Below are positions 21,423 through 28,420 of a stretch of DNA of 33,192 bases, piece after piece (position 1 is the first letter of the stretch; the number at the start of each line of letters is the position of its first letter). Where the stretch lies: positions 1-33,192 of the forward strand of contig JAIRPM010000169.1 of the NCBI GenBank assembly GCA_031257075.1, written 5' to 3'. Source of the stretch: Spirochaetaceae bacterium (lineage in GTDB: Bacteria; Spirochaetota; Spirochaetia; Treponematales; Breznakiellaceae). A model generated the notes under the pieces. That model did not search any database and had not been told where the DNA came from. It worked only from the letters and a program-made list of their open reading frames with translations. The translations under genes and the position numbers were made by a program.

Positions 21423-23771
21423 ATGGAATATCCCGGCTATCTGCGCTGTTTGAATGCGGAACAACGGGAAGCGGCGCTTCATACCGGAAAACCCCTTCTC
21501 ATTCTGGCCGGCGCGGGAGCGGGCAAAACACGGGTCATAACAAGCAAAATAGCCTATTTTATACAGGAATTGGGCTGCGCGCCGCAGTCAATACTTGCCG
21601 TAACATTTACCAACAAAGCCGCCCGCGAAATGCAGGAACGCGCCTGCGCTCTGGACAGCCGCGCCGGCAATGTGATGATACGTACCTTTCATTCATTTGG
21701 GGCATGGTTTCTGCGCCGTTACGGATATACAGCCGGCCTTATGCAAAATTTTACGATATATGACGATTCCGGTTCGGAAAGCCTTGTATCAAAGGCGCTG
21801 GCAACCGGCGTGGCGGAACATTCCGGCGGCATACGCCATTCCTCGTCCCGGTCGGATGTAAAAACATTTGCGCATAACATTGCGCTTGCAAAAGATTATT
21901 TATATTCACCCGAAAATGCTGAACTTAGTTTGATAAATCATGGTAAGCAATTTCCCGCGATATATGCCGAATATGAAAAAGCGCTCGCGCAGAGCGGGAA
22001 TGTTGATTTTGGCGATTTAATTAAAAAGCCTGTTGAAATTCTGAAAAGCAATGAAGAACTTGCCGCGCATATACGCAGCCGGTTTCGCATCATTTTTGTT
22101 GACGAGTATCAGGACGCGAATATTGCGCAATTTGAACTGCTCAAAGCGCTGTTTGGGAAAGCCGGCTCCGAAGAAGCGCCCTATTTATGTGTTGTCGGCG
22201 ATGATGACCAGTCGATTTACCGTTTCCGCGGCGCGGAGGTGAAGAATATTCTGCAATTCCGCGAGCAGTTTGGCGGGGCAGACCAAATAAAACTGGAACG
22301 CAATTACCGGTCAAAACAGGAAATTTTGAGTCTGGCCAATTCCGTTATCGCGCATAACAAAGGCCGTCTGGGGAAAGCCCTCATCGCCGAACGCGGCTCA
22401 GGCTCGCTGCCGCGCCTTGTCTATGTAGACAACCAGGACAAGGAAGCCGCTTTTTGCGCGGAACTTATCGCGCAGTCGGTCAAAAACGGCGCAAAGTATG
22501 CCGATTGGGCAATTTTGTACCGCACCAACGCGCAGTCGCGCAAGTTTGAAATTGAATTTTTGCGGGAGAAAATTCCTTACCGCATTATCGGCAGTTTGAA
22601 ATTTTATGAACGCGAAGAAATAAAAGACGCGCTCAGCCTGCTTGCTTTTACTATCAATCCCCGCGATGAATTTGCGTTTCGCCGCGTTATAAACAAGCCG
22701 GCGCGCGGGCTGGGCAAAGCGGCGCTCGAAAAAATAACCGCGGCGGCAGCAAGCCCCGAAATTCCTGAGGACATACGCTGGAATCTGGAAGAGGCCTGTC
22801 TATCGGTAAAAGATACATTGAGCGCAAAAGCAAAAAATGGGCTGCAGGAATTTCTGTCCGCGCTTAAGCATGCCCGCGCGCTGCTGCTGGCTGAAACCCC
22901 TATGTCAGATAGTGATACGCAGCAACAGCGCCATAAAAATTTGATAAAAGCCTCCGAAAGGAGCCTTGCCGGCTGTGTGGCCGTCCTGCTCAACGAAACC
23001 GGTCTTGCCGAATATTACCATGATTCGGACGAAGAAGCATCCGAAGAACGCCTTAACAACCTGCAAGGATTGGTAAATGACGCGGTGTCGTTTCCCCGCA
23101 GCGCCGAAGGGCTTGTTACTTTTTTGGACCGGATTGAATTGGACAAATCGCTTGATACTGCCGAAGATGAATCGCAAAAAGACCGCGTGAATTTGATAAC
23201 GCTTCACAATACAAAAGGCATGGAATTCAAACGGGTTGTTATTACAGCCTGCGAGCAGGGTGTTTTTCCGCGGGACGGCAAAAAAGGGGAAGATTTGGAG
23301 GAGGAGCGCCGGCTTTTTTATGTGGGAGCAACTCGCGCTATGGACGAATTATACTTTACCTGTGCCGAAAGCCGCTTCATTTTTGGAGAGGACAGGCATC
23401 AAACACCGTCTATTTTTCTAAAGGAAGCGGACAGCGATTTTTTGGAAACAATAGACCGCCGCGTTTTTTTGAACAGTTGGCCCAGAGGCTTATATTCAGA
23501 AAGAGGCGGATTTTCCGGCGTTTCAAGCGCGTTTGCTAAACGGTACGGGGGCAAGAACGGCTGGGGCATCAGCCGGAATGCCGTGTCATCAAGCGATGGC
23601 CGCTGGACTGTAGGCGACCGGCTTTTTCATGATGATGAAGGATACGGCGGTGTCTGCGCCATCGAAGAAACAGAAGACGGCCCGGTTATCAAAGCCCAGT
23701 TTGAAACAGGGCGCGTCCGCCACTTTTTAAGCGAATCACAGAGCGGCGCGTTTATGAAAATAAAGGATTAA
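21423..23771 (+). CDS. UvrD/PcrA/Rep-type superfamily 1 DNA helicase
   Basis: The 782-residue helicase unwinds DNA 3' to 5' in repair or replication restart. All main motifs are visible: LNAEQREAA (Q motif), LAGAGAGKTRVIT (Walker A), AVTFTNKAAREM, FVDEYQDANIAQ (Walker B), VVGDDDQSIYRFRGA, LERNYRS, LYRTNAQSRKFE, LITLHNTKGMEFKRV and YVGATRAMDELYFT. The C-terminal segment VGDRLFHDDEGYGGVCAIEE is the UvrD/PcrA Tudor-like region. I cannot tell UvrD, PcrA and Rep apart from this alone. The ATG begins 3 nt after the protease stop with no clear Shine-Dalgarno site, so it is probably expressed from the same transcript. Confidence 0.93.
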   Translation: MEYPGYLRCLNAEQREAALHTGKPLLILAGAGAGKTRVITSKIAYFIQELGCAPQSILAVTFTNKAAREMQERACALDSRAGNVMIRTFHSFGAWFLRRYGYTAGLMQNFTIYDDSGSESLVSKALATGVAEHSGGIRHSSSRSDVKTFAHNIALAKDYLYSPENAELSLINHGKQFPAIYAEYEKALAQSGNVDFGDLIKKPVEILKSNEELAAHIRSRFRIIFVDEYQDANIAQFELLKALFGKAGSEEAPYLCVVGDDDQSIYRFRGAEVKNILQFREQFGGADQIKLERNYRSKQEILSLANSVIAHNKGRLGKALIAERGSGSLPRLVYVDNQDKEAAFCAELIAQSVKNGAKYADWAILYRTNAQSRKFEIEFLREKIPYRIIGSLKFYEREEIKDALSLLAFTINPRDEFAFRRVINKPARGLGKAALEKITAAAASPEIPEDIRWNLEEACLSVKDTLSAKAKNGLQEFLSALKHARALLLAETPMSDSDTQQQRHKNLIKASERSLAGCVAVLLNETGLAEYYHDSDEEASEERLNNLQGLVNDAVSFPRSAEGLVTFLDRIELDKSLDTAEDESQKDRVNLITLHNTKGMEFKRVVITACEQGVFPRDGKKGEDLEEERRLFYVGATRAMDELYFTCAESRFIFGEDRHQTPSIFLKEADSDFLETIDRRVFLNSWPRGLYSERGGFSGVSSAFAKRYGGKNGWGISRNAVSSSDGRWTVGDRLFHDDEGYGGVCAIEETEDGPVIKAQFETGRVRHFLSESQSGAFMKIKD

Positions 23772-23783
23772 AAGGCGGGCAGC

Positions 23784-24275
23784 GTGAAAAAAATCACCTT
23801 GAACGGCGTGTTTGCGCTTACAGCGGGAATTTTGGCGGCGTTTATAGCGCTCGGCACGGCTGCGGTATTTGCCGCCGGCCCGCGTCCCGCGCGGGCGGCA
23901 GATTCCGGCATACAAGCAGATGCGGCTTCTGGAAATGATGCCTCCTCCTCTGAAAGCGCGCGCATGTGGACAGGGCTTGGCCGGCTGCGCTGTCCGCTTA
24001 AACCGCTCAAAGGAACAACTACCGCGCCTACAGTGGTAGTTACCATTGCCTTTTCGTACAACCGAGCGGATTCAGCCTTTACTTACGAACTTGCCCGCAA
24101 CAATGCCCGCTTCCGCGGGGAAACCCTCAAGTTCTTTGCCGCGCTCGATATAGCGTCCCCGCTTCTAAACGATGAAAGCATCCTTAAACAAAAATTATTA
24201 GAACGCTTTAACGCGCCTCTAAGGCTCGGCAAAATTTCCGCTCTCTTTTTTTCAGAGTACATTTTAATAGACTAG
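23784..24275 (+). CDS. FliL-like membrane protein
   Basis: This 163-residue protein starts at GTG, 12 nt after the helicase stop. It has one N-terminal helix (FALTAGILAAFIALGTAAVFAAG), a linker, then a domain of about 85 residues. That domain reads TVVVTIAFSYNRADSAFTYELARNNARFRGETLKFF, then LKQKLLERFNAPLRLGKISALFFSEYILI. The final 'ERxNxxLxxGKIxxxxFxEY' pattern is that of FliL, the flagellar stator-associated protein. The match is by pattern and moderately sure. No other flagellar gene is adjacent. Its TAG runs directly into palindrome copy 4, and it is convergent with cbiO. Confidence 0.55.
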   Translation: MKKITLNGVFALTAGILAAFIALGTAAVFAAGPRPARAADSGIQADAASGNDASSSESARMWTGLGRLRCPLKPLKGTTTAPTVVVTIAFSYNRADSAFTYELARNNARFRGETLKFFAALDIASPLLNDESILKQKLLERFNAPLRLGKISALFFSEYILID

Positions 24276-24320
24276 GGCAACGCAGATTAAATCCTCGATT
24301 GCATAAATCAGCGCTTTCCC
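24275..24320. repeat. Dispersed intergenic palindrome, copy 4 (long-loop type)
   Basis: GGGCAACGCAGATTAAAT and ATAAATCAGCGCTTTCCC form an imperfect hairpin around a 10-nt loop (CCTCGATTGC). It starts at the last base of the FliL-like stop codon and lies between convergent genes. The central CTCG-TTG-ATAAATCAG part is shared with copy 5. Confidence 0.6.
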
Positions 24321-24347
24321 AGTCCGTACTCTGTTTTCGTTCCGTTT

Positions 24348-25109
24348 CTACAGCCCGCAGTCTTCCATAAGAGCGGTATCTGCGAAGATGCCGGAAGCGC
24401 TGCCGTCGGCGCGGATAGTGGCGGCGGTTTTTCCCTGACCGGCCGCGAGGATGAGGGCGCGGCCGCATACAGCCGCGGCAAAATCAATATCATGGGTGGC
24501 AATAATCATGGTTTGCGGCAATTCATTAAGGACGGCGATAAGCCGCCGCCGGCTTTTGGGGTCAAGAAAAGCGGTCGGTTCGTCAAGCAGAAGCAGCGCC
24601 GGCTCCATTACCAGCACCGAGGCGAGCGCTCCCAGCCGTTTTTCCCCGCCGGACAATTTATGGCTTAGGCGGTTTTTGAGATGGCCGATATTCAGCGCGT
24701 CAAGCTGCGCGGCGCAGCGGCGTTCAATTTCGGCGGAAGAAGGCGCCGGTTTTCCTGATTTTTCGGATAATTTTGCCCAGTTACGCGGCCCAAAGGCGAC
24801 ATCTTCTATAAGGGTAGGCATGAAAAGCTGTTCGTCGGGGTTTTGAAAGACCAATCCGGCCGCGCGGCGCACGGCGGCAAGATTCGCATGGGTTACCGAA
24901 AGGCCGTCGATGGTTATCGTGCCCGTATGCGCGGGAATAATGCCCACCATGGAAAGGAGCAGTGTGGATTTGCCCGCGCCATTTGCGCCGACAAGCGCGA
25001 TACGCTCGCCGCGTTCCGCCGTAAAATTCACATTTTCCAGCACATGGCCTTCCCGCGAAGCCGGGTAGGCAAGAGACAAGTTTTCAACACTGACGATAGG
25101 ATTTTCCAT
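24348..25109 (-). CDS. cbiO: Cobalt/nickel ECF transporter ATPase CbiO
   Basis: This 253-residue ABC ATPase energises the ECF transporter whose membrane parts are encoded divergently at 25347-27265. Motifs are VGANGAGKSTLL (Walker A, residues 41-49), the Q-loop in VFQNPDEQLF, LSGGEKRLGALASVL (signature), LLLLDEPTAFLD (Walker B) and the ATHD switch His. The QNPDEQLF stretch is typical of ECF ATPases. The start chosen is the ATG at 25109 (MENPIVSVENLSLAYP); the frame continues upstream but would overlap cbiM and has no homology. The Shine-Dalgarno site is weak (AGAGA). Confidence 0.9.
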   Translation of the reverse strand: MENPIVSVENLSLAYPASREGHVLENVNFTAERGERIALVGANGAGKSTLLLSMVGIIPAHTGTITIDGLSVTHANLAAVRRAAGLVFQNPDEQLFMPTLIEDVAFGPRNWAKLSEKSGKPAPSSAEIERRCAAQLDALNIGHLKNRLSHKLSGGEKRLGALASVLVMEPALLLLDEPTAFLDPKSRRRLIAVLNELPQTMIIATHDIDFAAAVCGRALILAAGQGKTAATIRADGSASGIFADTALMEDCGL

Positions 25110-25192
25110 TTCTCTTTTTCGTAAAGTGTAACAGCAACCGCGCAAGACAACCAGTGATAAAGCGGTTCTGTAGGACAAGACAACGCGCCCTC

Positions 25193-25220
25193 TTGCATAA
25201 AAAGAGCGTTTGAGTATACT
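25193..25220 (+). promoter_or_regulatory. cbiM promoter
   Basis: TTGCAT, a 16-nt spacer and TATACT. The predicted start is near 25227, which leaves a leader of about 120 nt, unlike the leaderless units elsewhere in the window. AGTATACT is itself palindromic, so it could serve as a -10 in both directions. Confidence 0.55.
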
Positions 25221-25226
25221 GAGTGT

Positions 25227-25346
25227 GTCAGCGCCATGAAGGCGTCCGCGAAAATATTCCCAATCGCATAACTCCGCACGAAGCGGGGGATACATACATG
25301 AAACTGTGAGCGGAAGAATCCGCCGCCTGTTTCTCAAGGAGTTATT
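25227..25346 (+). promoter_or_regulatory. Structured 5' leader of the cobalt/nickel transporter mRNA
   Basis: Three hairpins with small A-rich loops follow one another: GCGCC-ATGAA-GGCGT (25231-25245), CTCCGC-ACGAA-GCGGGG (25272-25288) and GCGGA-AGAA-TCCGC (25310-25323). The Shine-Dalgarno site AAGGAG (25336-25341) can pair with the CTCC of the second hairpin. TCCGC at 25245-25249 competes for the GCGGA of the third, so alternative folds exist. An 11-codon ORF (ATG 25236, MKASAKIFPIA) lies within. Conserved cobalamin-riboswitch and NiCo-riboswitch sequences, as I remember them, are absent. Confidence 0.45.
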
Positions 25347-26417
25347 ATGCACATGTCAGATGCTTTGCTTTCGCCCGCTGTGGGCGGAGCCATGCTCGCG
25401 GTAAGCGCGGGCGCAATCGCTCTTGCGGTAAAAAAAACCGCAGGTTTACATCTGGATAACGCGGCCGCGGGAGGGCAAACCGAGTTTGGACAAACTTCAT
25501 TTGCTTCAAAAATTCCCCTTATGGGCGTTATGGGCGCGTTTATTTTTGCCGGCCAGATGATTAATTTTACGATACCCGGCACCGGTTCGTCCGGGCACAT
25601 AGGCGGCGGCGTTTTGCTTGCCGCCGTGCTGGGAGCATGGCCGGCGCTTATTACGCTTGCCTCGGTATTGCTGATTCAATGCCTGTTTTTCGCGGATGGC
25701 GGCCTGCTTGCTTACGGGTGTAACGTCTTTAATATGGGCGTTACCAGTTGTCTTTTGGCGTATACGTTTATTTACAAACCAATTACGCGCAATTCCGTCA
25801 ATCAAAAAACGATAACGCTAGGCTCTATTCTGGCGGTAGTCGCGGGATTGCAGGTTGGCGCTTTTTGCGTAACGCTGGAAACGGCGGTTTCCGGCATTAC
25901 CGAATTGCCCTTTGGCCTGTTTGTGCTTGCGATGCAGCCGATACACCTTGCCATCGGCCTTGTCGAGGGCATAGTAACGGCGGTAGTGCTTTGCTACATT
26001 CATACCGTCCGTCCCGGCCTGCTCGTAGAAGCTCTTGAAAATCGTCCTGAAACGGCAATTCCTTCGCGTTTCACGCTCAAAAAGGTGATTATTTCGATTG
26101 CTATTCTCGCTGTGATAACCGCCGCGGGGCTTTCTCTTTTTGCGTCCGCGTATCCTGACGGCCTTGAATGGTCGATGGAACGGACGGCAGGCACGGCTGA
26201 ACTTGAACGTGAGGGGGCGGTGTATGATGCCGCCGCCGGTGTGGTCGAAAAAACAGCCTTTATGCCTGATTATGGTTTTAAGTCGGCTTCGCCTGATGGC
26301 GGCGGCGCGGCGGGTACAGCCAGCGCGGGGCTTGTGGGCAGTTTAATAACGGTTGTGTTTATTGCCGCTCTAGGTTTTGCGATTTATGCGCTGCGGCGGA
26401 AGCGAAAGACCGCATAA
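25347..26417 (+). CDS. cbiM: Cobalt/nickel ECF transporter substrate-binding subunit, CbiM-CbiN (NikMN) fusion
   Basis: This 356-residue membrane protein begins MHMSDALLSPAVGG. In CbiM/NikM, the residues at the extreme N-terminus, including His2, bind the metal. PLMGVMGAFIFAGQMINF, GTGSSGHIGGGVLLAAVLG and GCNVFNMGVTSCL are family core segments. The C-terminal part (about 245-356) has two helices and a loop SAYPDGLEWSMERTAG, the CbiN/NikN signature, so M and N are fused as in NikMN. The sequence does not tell Co2+ from Ni2+. AAGGAG lies 5 nt before the ATG. cbiQ follows after 2 nt. Confidence 0.9.
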   Translation: MHMSDALLSPAVGGAMLAVSAGAIALAVKKTAGLHLDNAAAGGQTEFGQTSFASKIPLMGVMGAFIFAGQMINFTIPGTGSSGHIGGGVLLAAVLGAWPALITLASVLLIQCLFFADGGLLAYGCNVFNMGVTSCLLAYTFIYKPITRNSVNQKTITLGSILAVVAGLQVGAFCVTLETAVSGITELPFGLFVLAMQPIHLAIGLVEGIVTAVVLCYIHTVRPGLLVEALENRPETAIPSRFTLKKVIISIAILAVITAAGLSLFASAYPDGLEWSMERTAGTAELEREGAVYDAAAGVVEKTAFMPDYGFKSASPDGGGAAGTASAGLVGSLITVVFIAALGFAIYALRRKRKTA

Positions 26418-26419
26418 CC

Positions 26420-27265
26420 ATGGGCAAATTTCACAGCGCCGCGAGCGGTATTGACCACCTTGAACGCCTTGCGCAGCAAAATACGTGTATTCATAGGCTT
26501 CATCCGGGGGTTAAAGCGCTGACGGCGCTGCTTTACATTGCCGTAGTGGTGTCGGTTCCCAATCCTGTGCGGCAAGCCGGCCCGGATTCGCTAACGCCGG
26601 AGTCGGCGCTGACCCGCCTTGTTCCTTTTGCGCTCTACCCGGTTGTACTGTGCGTTCTTGCCGAAGTGCCGGTAACCGCCGTCATTGCCCGTTTGCCCGC
26701 CGCTCTTCCTTTCGCGCTTGCCGGCGGGCTTTCTAATCTATTCATGATGAGGGAACCGGCTTTTACGCTGGGGCATAGCGTGATTACGCTGGGTATGATT
26801 TCTTTCTGTTGTATCCTGCTTAAAACGGTACTCTCTGTTTCTGCCGCGCTCATTTTGATTGCGACAACACCATTTGCCGCGCTTGCCGGCTGCCTTACCG
26901 CGCCGCCTTTTTTGCGCCCGCTTGGGCTTCAGTTGACGCTCACGTACCGTTATATCAATGTCCTGCTGGGCGAAGCGCATGATATGTGGATAGCCTACCG
27001 CCTGCGTTCGCCCGAAAGCCGCGCCGTGCGGATAAACGATTTCGGCCCTTTTCTGGGACAACTGCTTCTCCGCAGTTTTGACCGCGCCAATGCGGTTTAT
27101 CATGCGATGCTCTGCCGCGGGTTTTCAGGTGTTTACCATAGCGCCGCTCAGAGGCATCCGCATACCTCTGACTGGCTTTTCGCCGCCGGCGCATTCGCGG
27201 CATTCTGTTTTTTGCGGGCAGTTAACCTAAGCCTGCTGCTAGGCCGCCTGGCAATGCAAATTTGA
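26420..27265 (+). CDS. cbiQ: Cobalt/nickel ECF transporter transmembrane T component CbiQ
   Basis: This 281-residue membrane protein couples the ATPase CbiO to the CbiMN substrate unit. The N-terminus has the family segment HRLHPGVKALTALLYIAVVVSV; the middle carries four to five helices. The cytoplasmic coupling helices contain LTYRYINVLLGEAHDMWIAYRLRSP and FDRANAVYHAMLCRGFSG, corresponding to the two conserved Ala-Arg-Gly type motifs of T components. The first is atypical (AYRLRSP rather than ARxRG), while the second is standard (AMxxRGF). It begins 2 nt after cbiM with a poor Shine-Dalgarno site and is probably translated by coupling. Confidence 0.88.
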   Translation: MGKFHSAASGIDHLERLAQQNTCIHRLHPGVKALTALLYIAVVVSVPNPVRQAGPDSLTPESALTRLVPFALYPVVLCVLAEVPVTAVIARLPAALPFALAGGLSNLFMMREPAFTLGHSVITLGMISFCCILLKTVLSVSAALILIATTPFAALAGCLTAPPFLRPLGLQLTLTYRYINVLLGEAHDMWIAYRLRSPESRAVRINDFGPFLGQLLLRSFDRANAVYHAMLCRGFSGVYHSAAQRHPHTSDWLFAAGAFAAFCFLRAVNLSLLLGRLAMQI

Positions 27266-27323
27266 CTTTGTCTGCCGGCGTGTATACTAGTTGTTATAGT
27301 AAGAGATGCGCGGCTTGTCCTAA

Positions 27324-27364
27324 GGCAATGTCGATTTATTCTCGGTTGGATAAATCAGTACTTC
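27324..27364. repeat. Dispersed intergenic palindrome, copy 5 (long-loop type, degenerate)
   Basis: The inner stem GATTTAT/ATAAATC (27333-27339, 27350-27356) is perfect with a 10-nt loop; the outer arms are degraded (GGCAATGTC and AGTACTTC). It shares CTCG-TTG-ATAAATCAG with copy 4. The two copies flank the cobalt/nickel transporter locus. Confidence 0.5.
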
Positions 27365-27410
27365 TCTATGCAAAAGCGGCACAATCCACCCCGGTTCAAT
27401 GGAGGAAGTT

Positions 27411-27767
27411 ATGAGAAAAAGCATAATTGTTATCGCGTTACTGGCGATTTTGGCTCATTCCGTTCCCGCGCAAACCAAAGACTTTACCTTTTCTATCCAG
27501 ATAAATCCGGCGCATCCCATTGTCGAAATAATGCTTTTGGGGGGCGGGTGGGACGCTTTTATTTTTTTGGGCGGCCTTAATATTGAAATGGGGCTGGTGG
27601 ACAGAATGTCAATGGGGTTGGATACGGCTGTTTCCACTGTGACATTGGATTCGTTTTACAATGGATTTATTTTTTCCTTTACTCCGCAATTTATTTTTTA
27701 TCCCCAAAGAAACAGGATGCGCGGCTGGTATATCGACTGTGTTTCTCAACAGAGCCAGCCGCAGTGA
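27411..27767 (+). CDS. Secreted protein, probable outer-membrane type, possibly truncated
   Basis: The 118-residue product starts at an ATG with GGAGGA 4 nt upstream and has a signal peptide (IIVIALLAILAHSVPAQ). The mature part has short hydrophobic strands (IFLGGLNIEMGLVDRMSMGLDTAVSTVTL, FIFSFTPQFIFYP), as in small beta-barrel proteins. It ends abruptly in CVSQQSQPQ without the usual C-terminal aromatic residue. After the stop, other frames continue with barrel-like sequence and one ends DFALVVLMGYSF at 27867, as an outer-membrane protein would. This suggests a gene broken by a frameshift near 27745. Function unknown. Confidence 0.5.
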   Translation: MRKSIIVIALLAILAHSVPAQTKDFTFSIQINPAHPIVEIMLLGGGWDAFIFLGGLNIEMGLVDRMSMGLDTAVSTVTLDSFYNGFIFSFTPQFIFYPQRNRMRGWYIDCVSQQSQPQ

Positions 27768-27867
27768 CATATATCTCCCGCCAAAAATATCGATGACGCC
27801 CGATTTCCGTATGTATATGCCGGTTTTCGATTTTGCGCTGGTTGTTTTGATGGGTTATTCGTTTTGA
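27768..27867 (+). pseudogene. Possible out-of-frame 3' remnant of the preceding outer-membrane-type gene
   Basis: In the frame of the ATG at 27661 the sequence reads on through this stretch and ends MPVFDFALVVLMGYSF followed by TGA. The pattern of a final strand with terminal Phe is that of the C-terminus of outer-membrane barrels. It has no start or Shine-Dalgarno site of its own, which fits a remnant. Confidence 0.3.
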
Positions 27868-27883
27868 GGGCGAGGGAGGACAA

Positions 27884-27912
27884 TTGAGGCAATTACAAAA
27901 TCCGGCTACTGT
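27884..27912 (+). promoter_or_regulatory. Possible promoter of the YjbQ-family gene
   Basis: TTGAGG, a 17-nt spacer and TACTGT end 9 nt before the ATG at 27922. The -10 is poor. No Shine-Dalgarno site precedes the ATG, so the start may again be leaderless or nearly so. Confidence 0.3.
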
Positions 27913-27921
27913 TACATTCTA

Positions 27922-28329
27922 ATGACAATGTTATCGCAATTCCATGTGCAGACACGGAGCAGAAATGAATGGCGCTGCATCACTGACGATATAGAGCGCA
28001 TAGTCCGCGAAAGCGGCATCGGCGAAGGTATATGCGTTGTTTTTGTGCCTCATACAACCGCCGCCGTTACCATTAACGAAAACGCCGACCCCGATGTCCC
28101 TCGTGATATGGTACTGGCATTGAATACTATAGCGCCGGATTTGGATGCTTTCCGCCATAGCGAAGGTAATTCTTCCGCGCATGCAAAAACAGCCCTTGTA
28201 GGGCCGTCCGTCAGCATCATTGTACACAAAGGCCGCCTTTTGCTGGGAACTTGGCAGGGCATTTGGTTCACCGAATTCGATGGGCCAAGGACGCGCACCG
28301 TGTATGTGCGTGTCCTTGGCGACCGGTAG
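27922..28329 (+). CDS. YjbQ (UPF0047) family protein
   Basis: This 135-residue protein contains the family signatures VPHTTAAVTINENADPDV (residues about 42-59), HSEGNSSAHAKTALVGPS and GRLLLGTWQGIWFTEFDGPR, with the conserved His residues that form the putative active site. Members form trimers, and some show weak thiamine-phosphate synthase activity in E. coli; the natural role is unsettled. Length is standard. A second ATG two codons downstream (27928) is also possible. The stop codon overlaps the first base of palindrome copy 6. Confidence 0.92.
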   Translation: MTMLSQFHVQTRSRNEWRCITDDIERIVRESGIGEGICVVFVPHTTAAVTINENADPDVPRDMVLALNTIAPDLDAFRHSEGNSSAHAKTALVGPSVSIIVHKGRLLLGTWQGIWFTEFDGPRTRTVYVRVLGDR

Positions 28330-28365
28330 GCAACGCTGATTAAATTGACGCTAATCAGCGTTGCC
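28329..28365. repeat. Dispersed intergenic palindrome, copy 6 (perfect)
   Basis: GGCAACGCTGATTA (28329-28342) and TAATCAGCGTTGCC (28352-28365) are perfect 14-bp arms around a 9-nt loop. This is the best-preserved copy. It begins in the stop codon of the YjbQ-family gene. No T run follows, so it is not a standard intrinsic terminator. Confidence 0.85.
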
Positions 28366-28382
28366 CGCACGCCGGCACAGCA

Positions 28383-28417
28383 TCTCAATGCACAATAAAC
28401 ATTCGGTGCATTAGAGA
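28383..28417 (+). promoter_or_regulatory. Hairpin covering the comEC ribosome-binding region
   Basis: TCTC-AATGCAC (28383-28393) pairs with GTGCATT-A-GAGA (28406-28417), 11 bp with a single bulged base and a 12-nt loop. The right arm contains the only Shine-Dalgarno-like bases (GAGA) and ends 3 nt before the GTG start. As RNA it would hide the initiation site; as DNA it could be an operator. Confidence 0.4.
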
Positions 28418-28420
28418 AAT

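Noticed and set aside
25227..25346. Cobalamin or NiCo riboswitch before cbiM
   Set aside because: The stretch around 25304-25325 resembles parts of a B12 box, but the conserved GGTG, the CCCGC-ACTGT core and GCCACT are absent. The four-way-junction sequences of NiCo elements are also absent. Kept only as an unassigned structured leader.
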